NCBI RefSeq assembly: GCF_000963005.1
Contig: NZ_JZHZ01000007.1
Location: forward strand, 3,380,201 to 3,444,200
Source of the DNA: Xanthomonas sp. GPE 39
GTDB taxonomy: Bacteria > Pseudomonadota > Gammaproteobacteria > Xanthomonadales > Xanthomonadaceae
Direction of reading: 5' to 3'
DNA: 64,000 bases
Positions 1 to 9,818 of the stretch are shown here, one piece after another; the first letter of the stretch is position 1, and every line of letters starts with the position of its first letter. A program made the translations under genes and the position numbers. The notes under the pieces are model-generated. The model did no database searches. It was not told the DNA's origin and saw only the letters and a list, made by a program, of their open reading frames with translations.

Positions 1-922
1 CTGCCGTGTAGGCAGCTCAGAAAGCAACATCTTGATCTGATATGTCCACCCTGCCGTTCACTGCCGTGTAGGCAGCTCAGAAATTCGGTGGAAGCCAGCC
101 GAGCGTGAAGTAGTAGTTCACTGCCGTGTAGGCAGCTCAGAAATTTTTCTGCGACCCGTAGGGGGCCATGGTTGTGTTCACTGCCGTGTAGGCAGCTCAG
201 AAAAAGTGACAAACGGCAATCAGCTTCTGGTCGTCGTTCACTGCCGTGTAGGCAGCTCAGAAAAAGAGAAAGCGATGCGTCAAACGACAAGCCGGGTTCA
301 CTGCCGTGTAGGCAGCTCAGAAACGCATGCGTTTGCCGCTGCGAGCCTGACGTCGGTTCACTGCCGTGTAGGCAGCTCAGAAAATCTGATTTGCTACCGC
401 CGCGATGTTGCAAATGTTCACTGCCGTGTAGGCAGCTCAGAAAGCAATCGCGCGCGCGTTCTATCTATCCAAGCCGTTGACTGCCGTGTAGGCAGCTCAG
501 AAATGACGTCCCGCACGTCTACGGCGTGCTTGAGCGTTCACTGCCGTGTAGGCAGCTCAGAAAAGTCCTGCGCAATCTCCGCACGCAAGCCTGGGGTTCA
601 CTGCCGTGTAGGCAGCTCAGAAAGGCAAGCCCGTGGAGGGCTACCGCAATGCGGCGTTCACTGCCGTGTAGGCAGCTCAGAAATCCGCAATCCCCCCCTA
701 TATATCGGGGATACAGTTCACTGCCGTGTAGGCAGCTCAGAAAGTTCCGAATCAACACGGCCGCTCAAGGGAAGCGTTCACTGCCGTGTAGGCAGCTCAG
801 AAAAGTGCTTTCGCAGATTGCTGCAGCTCGGCCTTGTTCACTGCCGTGTAGGCAGCTCAGAAAAACCGCGACAATGACCAGGAGAAACTAAGTGAGTCAC
901 TGCCGTATAGGCAGCCCAAAAA
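1..922 (+). CRISPR. Type I-F CRISPR array (leader-distal end)
   Basis: Sixteen copies of a 28-bp repeat occur at an exact 60-bp period, giving 15 spacers: fourteen of 32 bp and a last one of about 31 bp. The repeat starts GTTCA, has the palindromic core CTGCCGTGTAGGCAG and ends CTCAGAAA; this is the type I-F (Cas6f/Csy4) signature. The first repeat is cut by the window edge and only its last 23 bases are visible. The repeat at 476 carries GTTGA instead of GTTCA. The last repeat (895-922) is degenerate (start AGTCA, loop ATA, end CCCAAAAA) but keeps the hairpin stem. A degenerate terminal repeat on the right plus the orientation of the Cas6f handle say that transcription is rightwards and that the leader and newest spacers lie left of the window. 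No cas gene is present here. Spacer targets cannot be identified without a search. Confidence 0.98.
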
Positions 923-974
923 CGATGCCACTGCCCGACAAGCACAGCCGACAGCGCGCATACACCACAACGAA

Positions 975-1002
975 AACGGGATGGCCACACGGCCATCCCG
1001 TT
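975..1002 (-). terminator. Intrinsic terminator of dcp
   Basis: A perfect 12-bp stem (AACGGGATGGCC with its complement) around a 4-nt loop, followed on the minus strand by TTTTCG. It sits 29 bp past the dcp stop codon and separates dcp from the CRISPR array. Confidence 0.85.
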
Positions 1003-1031
1003 CTTGAACCCGGTTTCTTCCCAGGTGTGGG

Positions 1032-3182
1032 TTAGTTCTTCAAACCGCGATTTTCCAGCAACGGCTCGACGCTGGGATCCTTGCCACGGAAATCGCGATA
1101 CAAGGTGGCCAAGTCGACACTGTTGCCGCGAGAAAGGATCTTGGCACGGAATATATCGCCGTTCTTGCGCGACAGGCCACCGTTCTCCTTGAACCACTGG
1201 AATGCGTCGTCATCGAGCACTTCCGCCCAGAAGTAGGCGTAGTAATTCGCCGAGTAGCCGCCACCCCAGATGTGTTCGAAGTAGGTGGTGTGATAACGCG
1301 GTGGTACTTGCGCCAAATCCACTTTGTATTTCTTCAACGCTTCGGCTTCGAACTTGTCCACGTCCTGCAGCGACGCATCGGCCGGTAGCGTGTGCCAAGC
1401 CAAGTCAAGCAACGCTGCCGACAGGTACTCGGTGGTGGCGTAACCTTGGTTGAAGGTCCGCGCCTTCTTGAGTTTCTCGACCAGTTCGGCCGGCATCGCT
1501 TCACCAGTCTGATAGTGCTTGGCGTAATGCGCGAATACCTTCGGGTCCGAGGCCCAGTGTTCGTTGAACTGCGAGGGGAACTCGACAAAGTCCGGCGCCG
1601 TGCTGGTGCCGGCGAGCGAGGGGTACTTCACCGCCGAGAGCATGCCGTGCAGCGCATGGCCGAACTCATGGAACATGGTGGTGACGTCGTCGAAGCTCAG
1701 CAACGCCGGCTGGCCCGGCGCGGGCTTGGTGAAGTTGCAGACGTTGTAGACCACCGGCTTGGCGCCGGTCAGGCCATCCTGGACGACCAATTGATCCATC
1801 CAGGCACCGCCAGACTTGCTGTCACGCTTGAAGTAGTCGGTGTAGAACAGCGCCATCGACTTGCCGTCCTGGTCAAACACCTCGTAGACCTTCATGCCGT
1901 CGTGGTAGGTCGGGATGTCGGTGCGTTCTTTGAAGGTGATGCCGTACAGCTCGGTGGCGGCGTAGAACACGCCGTTCTTGAGCACGTTGTCCAGTTCGAA
2001 GTACGGCTTGATCTGCGCTTCGTCGATATCGTACTTGGCCTTGCGTACCTGCTCGGCGTAGAAATCCCAGTCGGCGGCGGTGAGCTTGAAGCCGCCCTTC
2101 TGCGCATCGATCACCTTCTGGATTTCCGCGCTTTCGCTACGCGCCTTGGCGGTGGCGGCAGGTACCGTGTCGGTGAGCAGCTTCAGCGCCGCGTCCGGGG
2201 TCTTGGCCATCATGTCGCTGAGGCTGTAGGCGGCATAGGTGTCGAAACCGAGCAGCTTGGCTTTCTGCGCGCGCAACTGGGCCAGGCGTTGCACAGTCTG
2301 GCGGGTATCGTTGGCGTCACCTTTCTCAGCGCGCGACTGCGAGGCCGCCATGACTTGCAAGCGCAGGTCGCGGTTCTTGAGCGAGGCCAGCACCGGCTGT
2401 TGGGTGGTGTTCTGCAGGGGCAGCAGGTATTTGCCATCGAGTTTGCGTGCGCTGGCGTCGCGCGCGGCCGAGGCGATGTCACCATCGGACAGACCATCGA
2501 GCTTGGCCTTGTCGTCCACCACCACCGCGCCGGCGGCGCTGGCCGCGATCAACTTGTTGTGGAACTGGGTGGATAGCGAGGTTTCCTCGACATTGAGCTT
2601 GCGCAACGTTGCTTTGTCGGCATCGGACAGTTGCGCGCCGGAGCGCACGAATTGGTCGTAATCGTGCTCGACCAAGTGCTTTTGCACCGGATCCAGATTC
2701 AGCGTGTCGCGTTGTTCGTAAAGGCTTTTGATTCGCGCGAACAACTTCGGATCCATGCTGATCTCATCCTGGTGCGCAGCCAATTTGGGTGCCACGGTCT
2801 CCTGGATCTTCTGTCGCGCTTCGTTGGTATCGGCCTGGACCAGGCCAAAGAAAATACGCGACACGCGCTTCAAGGTCTCGCCGCTGCGCTCCATCGCCTC
2901 GATGGTGTTGGCGAAGGTGGCAGGCTCGGGGTTGTCGGCGATCTTGCGGATTTCGGCCAGTTGCTGCTTCATGCCCTCATCGAACGCGGGCAGGTAGTCG
3001 GCATCCTTGATCTTGTCGAACGGCGGTGCCTGGAACGGCAACGAGCTGGGGCTCAGCAGCGGATTGGCGGCGGGCTGCGCGGGGGCAGGAGCGGGGGCAG
3101 CAGGCACGGCGGTGGACTCCTTACCGGAACAGGCGGCCAGCGCCAAGCTGATGGCGGCGGCCAGAAGGACAGTACGCGACAT
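1032..3182 (-). CDS. dcp: M3-family peptidyl-dipeptidase Dcp, lipoprotein
   Basis: Zinc metallopeptidase of the M3 (thimet oligopeptidase/Dcp) family, which removes C-terminal dipeptides from oligopeptides. The protein has 716 residues from the chosen start. The zinc motif HEFGHALH is near residue 505. The N-terminus is a lipoprotein signal, LALAAC then SGKES, followed by a Pro/Ala-rich linker, so the enzyme should be periplasmic and lipid-anchored. The reading frame extends 14 codons further upstream, but the internal ATG at 3182 is preferred because AGGAG lies 9 nt before it and the signal peptide begins there. It is monocistronic, with a strong terminator downstream. The family is secure; the substrate range is inferred. 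Confidence 0.95.
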   Translation of the reverse strand: MSRTVLLAAAISLALAACSGKESTAVPAAPAPAPAQPAANPLLSPSSLPFQAPPFDKIKDADYLPAFDEGMKQQLAEIRKIADNPEPATFANTIEAMERSGETLKRVSRIFFGLVQADTNEARQKIQETVAPKLAAHQDEISMDPKLFARIKSLYEQRDTLNLDPVQKHLVEHDYDQFVRSGAQLSDADKATLRKLNVEETSLSTQFHNKLIAASAAGAVVVDDKAKLDGLSDGDIASAARDASARKLDGKYLLPLQNTTQQPVLASLKNRDLRLQVMAASQSRAEKGDANDTRQTVQRLAQLRAQKAKLLGFDTYAAYSLSDMMAKTPDAALKLLTDTVPAATAKARSESAEIQKVIDAQKGGFKLTAADWDFYAEQVRKAKYDIDEAQIKPYFELDNVLKNGVFYAATELYGITFKERTDIPTYHDGMKVYEVFDQDGKSMALFYTDYFKRDSKSGGAWMDQLVVQDGLTGAKPVVYNVCNFTKPAPGQPALLSFDDVTTMFHEFGHALHGMLSAVKYPSLAGTSTAPDFVEFPSQFNEHWASDPKVFAHYAKHYQTGEAMPAELVEKLKKARTFNQGYATTEYLSAALLDLAWHTLPADASLQDVDKFEAEALKKYKVDLAQVPPRYHTTYFEHIWGGGYSANYYAYFWAEVLDDDAFQWFKENGGLSRKNGDIFRAKILSRGNSVDLATLYRDFRGKDPSVEPLLENRGLKN

Positions 3183-3493
3183 GAGGTGGAACTCCTGAGA
3201 GGACGTTAGGGCCAAGGCAACCAAGCACCCTACCGGGTTTGCATTGCACTGGCATGTGCCATTGGATCGTGCGGTGGCGTGGGCAAGGCCATGGACGATG
3301 GACAGGGCCGAGCCGTAGCCGTGGGGTCTGGTCTATCCGGCAATGGCGAGCTCGCATGAGCACCATGCGCCGGGGTCTGGTGCGGCGTATCCATACATTC
3401 TGCGGCGGTGCAATATGGATCGAATGCGGATCGAGCGGCATTGCCGCTGTGGTGGGCGACAAGCGTTGCCGCTCCGACAGCGGCCTCGTCAGC
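3183..3493. other. Intergenic region, dcp upstream
   Basis: About 310 bp between the dcp start and the stop of the next minus-strand gene. It must hold the dcp promoter, but no -35/-10 pair stands out. There is a short GC-rich inverted repeat near 3435-3490 (GAGCGGCATTGCCGCT and GCCGCTCCGACAGCGGC) that could act as a terminator for the acyltransferase gene, though without a T-run. No convincing coding frame. Confidence 0.5.
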
Positions 3494-4096
3494 TCACAGC
3501 GTATCGCGATGCCTGCCGCGCCATGGCCGGTACCAGGCGCGGATGGCCTCTATGTCCGCCTGCATGTCTTCGCTGGTGTAGACCGGTTCGCCCAGGCCGA
3601 CGGTGCGGCTGGGGTAATCGAAATACACCGGGAAAATCGGCACCTGCGCATCGTGGGCGATCTTCCAGAAACCGGTCTTCCACTTCTCCACCCGTTTACG
3701 CGTGCCCTCGGGGGTGATGACGTACCACATGCGTTCGGCGCCGCGAATCAGCGCCACCGCCTGTTCGATCACCCCGCGCGGGGATTTGCGGTCGAGCGGG
3801 ATGCCGCCGAGCTTGCGCAGCAGCGCACCCAGCGGCCACCAGAACAACTGGGTCTTGCCGAGTACGCGCACCTCGAAACCGACCGCGAACTTGACCACGA
3901 AGCCCAGCACACCATCCCAGTTGGACGAGTGCGGTGCCACGATCATCACCAGTTTGGGCAGGTCCGGAAACGTACCGACCACCCGCCAGCCGGCGAACCG
4001 TAACGCGGTCCGGCCGAGCCAGCGCATGCAGCGGCTGGGCTTGACCATCGGCATGTTCGGGGGTGCGGGGGGCAGTGTGAAATCGCGTTCGCTCAA
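3494..4096 (-). CDS. PlsC-like lysophospholipid/glycerol acyltransferase
   Basis: A 200-residue member of the 1-acylglycerol-3-phosphate acyltransferase superfamily. The catalytic HX4D motif is present as HSSNWD (residues about 56-61), and the PEGTR acceptor-binding motif follows at about 128. It belongs to the short cytoplasmic-face branch of the family; the acyl donor and acceptor are unknown. The start is the TTG at 4096, because GGGAG precedes it at usual spacing and the arfB stop codon ends 3 nt upstream. The later in-frame ATGs (residues 14 and 16) lack a ribosome-binding site. It is very probably translationally coupled to arfB. Confidence 0.85.
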   Translation of the reverse strand: MSERDFTLPPAPPNMPMVKPSRCMRWLGRTALRFAGWRVVGTFPDLPKLVMIVAPHSSNWDGVLGFVVKFAVGFEVRVLGKTQLFWWPLGALLRKLGGIPLDRKSPRGVIEQAVALIRGAERMWYVITPEGTRKRVEKWKTGFWKIAHDAQVPIFPVYFDYPSRTVGLGEPVYTSEDMQADIEAIRAWYRPWRGRHRDTL

Positions 4097-4099
4097 GGG

Positions 4100-4531
4100 T
4101 CACTCCCAACGGCCGGGCGAGCGGCCACGTTTGATTTGGCTACGCTCACGCTTGGCATCCAGGCGTCGCAGCGTGGAACCATGCGAGGGCTTGGTGGCAA
4201 TGCGCCGCTTCGGCACCGACAACCCGGCGGCAATGAACTCGGCCAGACGCTGGCGCGCATCGTCGCGATTGCGGTCCTGGGTGCGGAAGCGCTGCGCATC
4301 GATCACCAGCACCCCCTCGGCGGTGATCCGGCGATCGCGCCGCGCCAGTAGCCGAGCCCGTAGCGGTTCGGGCAAGGATGGCGAGCCGGCCAGATCGAAG
4401 CGCAATTCCACGGCGGTGGCGACTTTGTTCACGTTCTGCCCGCCCGCGCCGCTGGCGCGCACGAAGCGCTCGACGATTTCGTCCTCCGGAATCGCCAGGC
4501 TATTGGAGATGTGGATCGCACCGTTACCCAT
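4100..4531 (-). CDS. arfB: Alternative ribosome-rescue factor ArfB (YaeJ)
   Basis: A 143-residue class-I release-factor-like peptidyl-tRNA hydrolase that frees ribosomes stalled on mRNAs lacking a stop codon. The catalytic GGQ lies in the segment GAGGQNVNK. The C-terminus is a basic tail rich in Lys/Arg (KRRIATKPS, KRERSQIKRGR), which in this family inserts into the empty mRNA channel. The length agrees with the family (about 140). The start at 4531 begins the conserved ISNSL..IPEDE region; a longer in-frame extension upstream overlaps the divergent promoter and is not needed. First gene of a two-gene unit with the acyltransferase. Confidence 0.93.
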   Translation of the reverse strand: MGNGAIHISNSLAIPEDEIVERFVRASGAGGQNVNKVATAVELRFDLAGSPSLPEPLRARLLARRDRRITAEGVLVIDAQRFRTQDRNRDDARQRLAEFIAAGLSVPKRRIATKPSHGSTLRRLDAKRERSQIKRGRSPGRWE

Positions 4532-4672
4532 GCGCGGATTGTAGGGCATCGGCCAAACGCTGGATCTTCCGGCCACCGGCTGCCCGGTCGCCAACCGGTA
4601 GCAAGGCCATCGCGGCGGCGGCAGTGCGATTGGCGTATTCTGGTCGCCAGTCATCGTCAGGCAGGATGCTCC

Positions 4673-5203
4673 ATGAATTTGCTTCCGCGCTTTTCCCCTC
4701 GTTGGCCGCAACGCGTGCTGCTGGCCATGCTGCTGGCCTTGACCAGCGTACCGGCCCTGGCCGAGCCACCCAGCGATGCCGACATCAACCGTCTGCTGTC
4801 GGCATCGCGTGCGCAAAACATGCTCGACAGCATGCTGCCGCAGATCGAGGCGATGCAGCGCCAGCAATTCGCGCAACTGACCGCGCAGCGCCACTTGAGT
4901 CCTGAGCAACAGCAGAAATTGCAGCATATCCATGAGCTTACCCAGGCCACGGTGCATCAGGCCCTGTCCTGGCAGGAGATGCGCCCGCTCTACGTGAATC
5001 TATACAAGCAGTCGTTCTCCAAGCAGGACGTACTGGCGATGGCCGAGTTCTACGAGAGTCCGGCTGGCCAGAGCATGCTCGACAAGACCCCGCAACTGAT
5101 GCAGAACCTGATGGTCGCGATGCAGCAGAAGATGACCCCGCTGCTCGCCAACCTGCAGAAAGAACTGCAAGAGACGGTCAAAGAGCCGCCAGCAAAGCCT
5201 TGA
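4673..5203 (+). CDS. DUF2059 secreted protein
   Basis: A 176-residue protein with a clear Sec signal peptide (cleavage after VPALA) followed by a helical DUF2059 domain, which includes the typical YKQSFSKQDVLAMAEFYESPAGQSML stretch split over residues about 105-130. Members of the family are periplasmic and of unknown function. The start at 4673 has an AGGA element upstream and opens the signal peptide; an earlier in-frame ATG at 4511 would bury the signal. It is divergent from arfB and monocistronic. Confidence 0.85.
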   Translation: MNLLPRFSPRWPQRVLLAMLLALTSVPALAEPPSDADINRLLSASRAQNMLDSMLPQIEAMQRQQFAQLTAQRHLSPEQQQKLQHIHELTQATVHQALSWQEMRPLYVNLYKQSFSKQDVLAMAEFYESPAGQSMLDKTPQLMQNLMVAMQQKMTPLLANLQKELQETVKEPPAKP

Positions 5204-5288
5204 TGGTTGCAAGAAAATCGTCTTGCGTCGCGCGAACACGCAGATGGTGACACAACGTCAGTGCAGTGACCTTGAGGCGATCGGATGC

Positions 5289-6152
5289 TTACGGCTGCGC
5301 ATGCGCGATGTCGCCTGTGTGCGCATCGACGCACACCACTGCTGCTGACGGCACCACAGGATCGTCACTGGGCGCGGGATGCAACCCGCTGCCCATCGCG
5401 CCGGGTAGCCACGGCACAACCGACCAACCGAATAATGCGAATGTACGCACGAACTGCGCATCCAGCGGCGCGCGCACTTCCACGCGATGGCCATGCGGAT
5501 GCGGAAACGCCAATCGCTCGGCGTGCAGCAGCATGCGGTGTATTCCCTGCATCCGGAAAATGCGGTTATGGCGGCCGTCACCGTGACTGGTGTCGCCGAT
5601 CAAATGGTGCGAGAGGTGCTTGAGATGACGGCGAATCTGCCGGAAGCGCCCGGTCACCGGACTGCAGCGCAATAGCGCGTAGCGCGAGGTCGGAAACTCG
5701 CCCGAAGGCACCGCCAATTCGCCACAGGCCAAGCGTTCAAAGCGAGTTTGCGCCGGTTTCTTCAATGGCTTACCGGGACCGCCGTCGAGTGGATGATCGA
5801 CCTCGAAGCGCATCTGCGCCGGCCAACCCCGGCAGATCGCCAGATAGTCCTTTTCAACCTCTCCACCCATCAGTGCTTTGCCAAGCAGGCTCGCGGTGTC
5901 GCGGTCGAAGGCCAACAACAAGCAGCCGCTGGTGGCACGGTCGAGCCGGTGGATCAGGAAGATCGGCCGCCCCAACTGCGCACGCAGGCGGTCGGCAAGG
6001 AAGTCGTCTTCGCCACGGGCCAGCTTGCTATCGTGGGCCATCAGCCCAGCCGGCTTATCGACCACGGCGATCCATGGATCCTGGTAGAGAATCTGCAGAG
6101 AATCAGCTGAAGCGTTCACCGTTGCATTATCCGCATCGCATTGATGGGCCAC
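5289..6152 (-). CDS. truC: tRNA pseudouridine(65) synthase TruC
   Basis: An RluA-family pseudouridine synthase. The catalytic motif HRLDRATSGC is present (Asp in HRLD is the nucleophile). The DKPAGLMAH entry strand and the RFRQIRRHLKHLSHHLIGD motif typical of TruC follow. TruC isomerises U65 in some tRNAs. The protein is 287 residues, longer than usual by about 30 residues at the C-terminus (a Pro/Ala/Val-rich tail of no recognised fold). The given start is a GTG without an obvious ribosome-binding site; the GTG at codon 12 is a possible alternative. Confidence 0.9.
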   Translation of the reverse strand: MAHQCDADNATVNASADSLQILYQDPWIAVVDKPAGLMAHDSKLARGEDDFLADRLRAQLGRPIFLIHRLDRATSGCLLLAFDRDTASLLGKALMGGEVEKDYLAICRGWPAQMRFEVDHPLDGGPGKPLKKPAQTRFERLACGELAVPSGEFPTSRYALLRCSPVTGRFRQIRRHLKHLSHHLIGDTSHGDGRHNRIFRMQGIHRMLLHAERLAFPHPHGHRVEVRAPLDAQFVRTFALFGWSVVPWLPGAMGSGLHPAPSDDPVVPSAAVVCVDAHTGDIAHAQP

Positions 6153-6288
6153 AATGCACGCGATGATCCACCGTCGGCGTCACACCTGCTGCGAGGGTGA
6201 TCCACTCTCGCGCCAGGCTCGGTGTTGAACAGCCATGCCACACGCGTCGTCCGGCGCATACAGTGACGCAGAGACAGCGCGGCAAGCG

Positions 6289-7947
6289 CTAGCCCCGCCA
6301 CCACGCCGCCAGCAACGCGCACGCTCCAGCAGTACTGCTGATCCACGCCCACAACGACGCACCGCCCACATGCGGTCCACCCGCATCCAGCGCGTACAAC
6401 AAGGTGCCCACTGTGAGCAGGCCAACGCCGGCGATTGCCGCGACCACACGGCGCTGGACGCGCCGCAGAAACAGATTGAGCTCGGCCAGGTCACGCGAGT
6501 GCATCGACAACTCGTGGCGGCCTTCGACCTGTTGCCGCAACCAGCCATGGATCAGCCGCGGCATATCCGGCGCATGGGTCATCAGCTCGGGTACGCGCTT
6601 GCGCAACTCCTGCAGCACGCGCTGTGGGCTGTAACGCTTGATCAAGATGCGTTCGAGCACCGGCCGTGCGACCGCCCAGATGTCCAGCTCCGGATCCAAC
6701 TGGCGGCCCACGCCTTCGATGTTGAGCAAGGTTTTTTGCAACAGAATCAGTTGCGGCTGCAAGGTGAGCTGGTAGCGCTGGGCCACGCGGAAGAGTTTGA
6801 TCAGCACCTCGGCCAGCGAGATTTGCGACAGTGGCCGGGTGAAATACGGCTCGCATACCGAACGCGCCGCCGCCTCCAGCTCGTCGATGCGCACGTTGGC
6901 CGGCATCCAGCCCGCCTCCACGTGCAACTCGGCCATGCGCCGGTAGTCCTTATTGAAGATGGCCATGAAGTTCTCGGCCAGGTAGTACTGATCTTCCTGC
7001 GAGAGCTGGCCCATGATGCCGAAGTCCAGCGCGATGAAACGCGGGTTGGCCGCGCGCGCCGGGTCGCCATCGACCCAGATGTTGCCGGCGTGGGCGTCGG
7101 CATGGAAGAAATTGTCGCGGAACACCTGGGTATAGAACACCCGCACGCCCTTGGCCGCGAGCACCTGACGGTCGATGCCGGCGGCATCCAGCGAGGCGAT
7201 GTCGTCGGAGGGAATGCCGCGCACCCGCTCCAAGGTCAGCGCACGCTCGGCGGTGTGGGTCCAGATCACCTCCGGCACGTACAGATCGTCCGAGTTCAAC
7301 CAGAACCGGCGCAGCACGCTGGCGTTAGCGCCTTCGCGCTGCAGGTCCAGCTCTGCGGCCAGGGTGGTCTCGATTTCGGCCACCACTTCGCGCGGACGGA
7401 TCTTGTCGGCACGCGGATGGGTGCGTTCGATCAACGCCGCAGCGGATTTCAGCAGCGCGATGTCGGCATCGATCTGCATTTCGATGTCCGGGCGCAGTAC
7501 TTTGACGACCACCTCGCGGCCATCGTGCAGCGTCGCCGCATGCACCTGCGCGATTGAGGCCGAGGCCAGCGGCTCGGTATCGAAACTGGCGAAGGCCACC
7601 GTGATCGGCCGGCCCAGCGCCTGCTCGACGATGCAACGCGCCGCCTCGCCATCGAAGGGGCGCACCCGATCTTGCAACAAGGTCAGTTCCGCGGCCACAT
7701 CCGGTGGCATCAGGTCGCGGCGGGTGGACAGGATCTGTCCGAACTTGACGAAGATCGGCCCCAGATCCTGCAACGCCAGGCGCAAGCGCGCACCGCGCGA
7801 TTGCGCGGCGATGTCGGGACTGGCGCGCGGCACGAACGGCTTGGCCAGATCCAGCCAGCGTTCCATCGGGGTGCCGTCGAGCAGATCGTCCAGGCGGTAG
7901 CGCAGGATCACCCGACCGATGCGGCTGGCGCGAAACAGCGCCTTCAT
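6289..7947 (-). CDS. ubiB: Ubiquinone biosynthesis protein UbiB (ABC1/COQ8-type atypical kinase)
   Basis: A 552-residue ABC1/ADCK family protein needed for aerobic ubiquinone synthesis. It shows the diagnostic KxGQ motif (KFGQ, residues 68-71), an invariant Lys in VVVKVLRP, the [10 protein letters not shown] catalytic loop and ALDFG as the DFG motif. The C-terminus contains two hydrophobic helices (about 505-550) that anchor it to the inner membrane. Its start overlaps the ubiJ stop by 4 bp, so the two are co-translated. The UbiE methyltransferase often found with them is not in this window. Confidence 0.97.
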   Translation of the reverse strand: MKALFRASRIGRVILRYRLDDLLDGTPMERWLDLAKPFVPRASPDIAAQSRGARLRLALQDLGPIFVKFGQILSTRRDLMPPDVAAELTLLQDRVRPFDGEAARCIVEQALGRPITVAFASFDTEPLASASIAQVHAATLHDGREVVVKVLRPDIEMQIDADIALLKSAAALIERTHPRADKIRPREVVAEIETTLAAELDLQREGANASVLRRFWLNSDDLYVPEVIWTHTAERALTLERVRGIPSDDIASLDAAGIDRQVLAAKGVRVFYTQVFRDNFFHADAHAGNIWVDGDPARAANPRFIALDFGIMGQLSQEDQYYLAENFMAIFNKDYRRMAELHVEAGWMPANVRIDELEAAARSVCEPYFTRPLSQISLAEVLIKLFRVAQRYQLTLQPQLILLQKTLLNIEGVGRQLDPELDIWAVARPVLERILIKRYSPQRVLQELRKRVPELMTHAPDMPRLIHGWLRQQVEGRHELSMHSRDLAELNLFLRRVQRRVVAAIAGVGLLTVGTLLYALDAGGPHVGGASLWAWISSTAGACALLAAWWRG

Positions 7948-8594
7948 GCGCCACGCCCCGGTTGCAGCCGCGCTATCCGCGCGGCCAAGCGCTCCAGGTC
8001 ATCGCGCAGGACATCGACGTCGTCGTAAAACGCCTCCAGTTCGGCGCGCGCGATCACGTCGCGGGATTCCTCGGTGACATATTCAGCTGCGCTGTGCGCC
8101 AGATCCTGCGCACCCTGCCAGGCATGCTGCAACGCCGAGCGCATGGCGTTGGCCAGTTGCACCCCCAGCACCTCGCCGAACACCTGGGCGAACGGCTGCT
8201 GCCAATCCGGATCGAAACGCGCGGCCAGTTGCTGCAGGCGTCGCGCCAGTTCGGCGTCGCCGGACACGCGCACCCGCCCGACCGGGCTGGCACCGCGCCG
8301 CGCCTGGGCCAGGAACGGCAGTTGTGCGAACAATCCACCGAGGGTGCTGCGCACCGCCAGGTCCGGCTCCTGCGTCGCGTCCACCGGGCCGACCCGCAGC
8401 CGGGTGCCGTCCACGCGGATCTGCAAAGCCAGCGCGGGTGCCTCGATGGTCAACGCCACCCGCTGACCATCAAGATCACGCAGGGCCTGGCAGGTCTCTG
8501 GGTCCAGCGCCAACACGCGATTGAGCGCGGCTTCCAGCGCACGGCCGGCCAGGGGCTTGAGAGCATCGAGAGGGGAAAGTGACATGTCCGGCAT
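7944..8594 (-). CDS. ubiJ: Ubiquinone biosynthesis accessory factor UbiJ (SCP2 domain)
   Basis: A 216-residue protein with an N-terminal SCP2/sterol-carrier-like domain (about 10-115) and a C-terminal helical segment ending in a short coiled coil ([20 protein letters not shown]). UbiJ binds ubiquinone intermediates in the cytosolic Ubi complex. The assignment rests on the fold pattern, size and strict coupling to ubiB (4-bp overlap at 7944-7947). A second ATG three codons in (8585) is an equally possible start; neither has a clear Shine-Dalgarno. Confidence 0.88.
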   Translation of the reverse strand: MPDMSLSPLDALKPLAGRALEAALNRVLALDPETCQALRDLDGQRVALTIEAPALALQIRVDGTRLRVGPVDATQEPDLAVRSTLGGLFAQLPFLAQARRGASPVGRVRVSGDAELARRLQQLAARFDPDWQQPFAQVFGEVLGVQLANAMRSALQHAWQGAQDLAHSAAEYVTEESRDVIARAELEAFYDDVDVLRDDLERLAARIARLQPGRGA

Positions 8595-8651
8595 TCTACA
8601 AGGCTGCAGTGATGAGACATGCGCCTGCGGCGCGGGGCTGTTTTCACTTCG

Positions 8652-9662
8652 CTAACGGGTCACGTGGGCACCCTGATGCCATGAGGATGCCAGGTGTTGC
8701 AAGCCTTGTGCGATCGACACGCGCGGCACGTAGCCGAAGTCGCGCCGTGCTGGTTCCATGCTGTACCAGTGCGGGGTGCACAACTGCTCGGCCAGGAAGC
8801 GGGTCAGCGGCGGCTCGCCGCGCAAGCGCAATAGCGGCCACAGTGTCTCGCAGGCGCGGCCGATACGGTAGGCGCTCTTGAACGAGAGCGTTTTGGTCAC
8901 GGCCGGCGCACTGACTGCCGCGAGCAGCCTGTTCAACAACTCGCGCATCGGCAGCGGTTCGCCGTTGGAAATGAAGTAGGCCTTGCCGGCGCAGGCCGCG
9001 CCCACCGCCAGATGGTCCAGCGCGTCGAAATGCGCCTGCGCGGCGTTGTCGATGTAGGTGGAATCGACCAGGTTGTCGCCGCTGCCGACCAGGCGCAGGC
9101 GACCCGCCTGCGCACGCGCCACCAGCTTGGGCAGGATGTGTTGATCACCCGGCCCCCAGATCAGGCGCGGCCGCAGCGCCACCACCGCCAACTGCGCGTC
9201 GTTGGCGGCGAGCGCCTTGCGTTCGGCGAGCATCTTGGTCGCCGCATACGGTGCCTGGAAATTTTCTCCGTATGGCACCGCGTCCGCACCCAGGCCTTCG
9301 ACCGGATGGGTGGCGCGATGGGTCACGCTCGGCGTGGAGGTGTAGATCAACCGGCTCACCCCATGCGCACGGCACGCGGCCAGCACGTTCTCGGTGCCGA
9401 CCACGTTGGACTGGTAGTAGCTGTCGTAGCGACCCCAGACGCCGGCTTTGGCCGCGTTGTGCAAGACCACGTCGGCACCGGCCAACGCATGCTGCAGCGC
9501 CCGCGCATCGGCCAGGTCGCCACGCACCTGGGCCACGCCCAGCGTCCGGAGTTCCGGATAGTGGCCGCGGTTGTAACTGACCACTTGGTGCCCACGCGCG
9601 ACCAGGCCACGACACAACGCCTGCCCCAGGAACCCACCACCGCCGGTCACCACAATTTTCAT
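8652..9662 (-). CDS. oleD: OleD: NAD(P)-dependent 2-alkyl-3-oxoalkanoate reductase
   Basis: A short-chain dehydrogenase/epimerase-type Rossmann enzyme of 336 residues. It has the dinucleotide motif [10 protein letters not shown] at residues 4-13 and the catalytic YxxxK as YAATK. In the olefin pathway OleD reduces the 2-alkyl-3-keto acid made by OleA to the beta-hydroxy acid. The reading frame runs 21 codons further upstream, but the ATG at 9662 directly precedes the Rossmann strand. Last gene of the ole set, separated from oleC by about 155 bp without a gene. Confidence 0.92.
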   Translation of the reverse strand: MKIVVTGGGGFLGQALCRGLVARGHQVVSYNRGHYPELRTLGVAQVRGDLADARALQHALAGADVVLHNAAKAGVWGRYDSYYQSNVVGTENVLAACRAHGVSRLIYTSTPSVTHRATHPVEGLGADAVPYGENFQAPYAATKMLAERKALAANDAQLAVVALRPRLIWGPGDQHILPKLVARAQAGRLRLVGSGDNLVDSTYIDNAAQAHFDALDHLAVGAACAGKAYFISNGEPLPMRELLNRLLAAVSAPAVTKTLSFKSAYRIGRACETLWPLLRLRGEPPLTRFLAEQLCTPHWYSMEPARRDFGYVPRVSIAQGLQHLASSWHQGAHVTR

Positions 9663-9818
9663 CGTGTCGCATCCATCGAACCAAGGGACACACGATAGCC
9701 GGGGGCACCAGCGAAGGCGATCCACAGCAGCGCATCCAGCGAGGGCGTCATGCGAGCGCGGGATCCTGCATACCTTCGGAAATCTTCACCGTGGCATCGA
9801 GCACGTCAGCGTGGTGGC

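Noticed and set aside
172..891. Long open frames reading SLPCRQLRK or VHCRVGSSE repeats across the CRISPR array
   Set aside because: The repeat-spacer unit is exactly 60 bp, divisible by three, so the repeats translate in phase. They are artefacts, not repeat proteins.
1392..2576. 394-codon open frame on the plus strand opposite dcp
   Set aside because: It is antisense to a clearly conserved M3 peptidase and shows low-complexity Arg/Gly/Val composition typical of shadows in GC-rich DNA.
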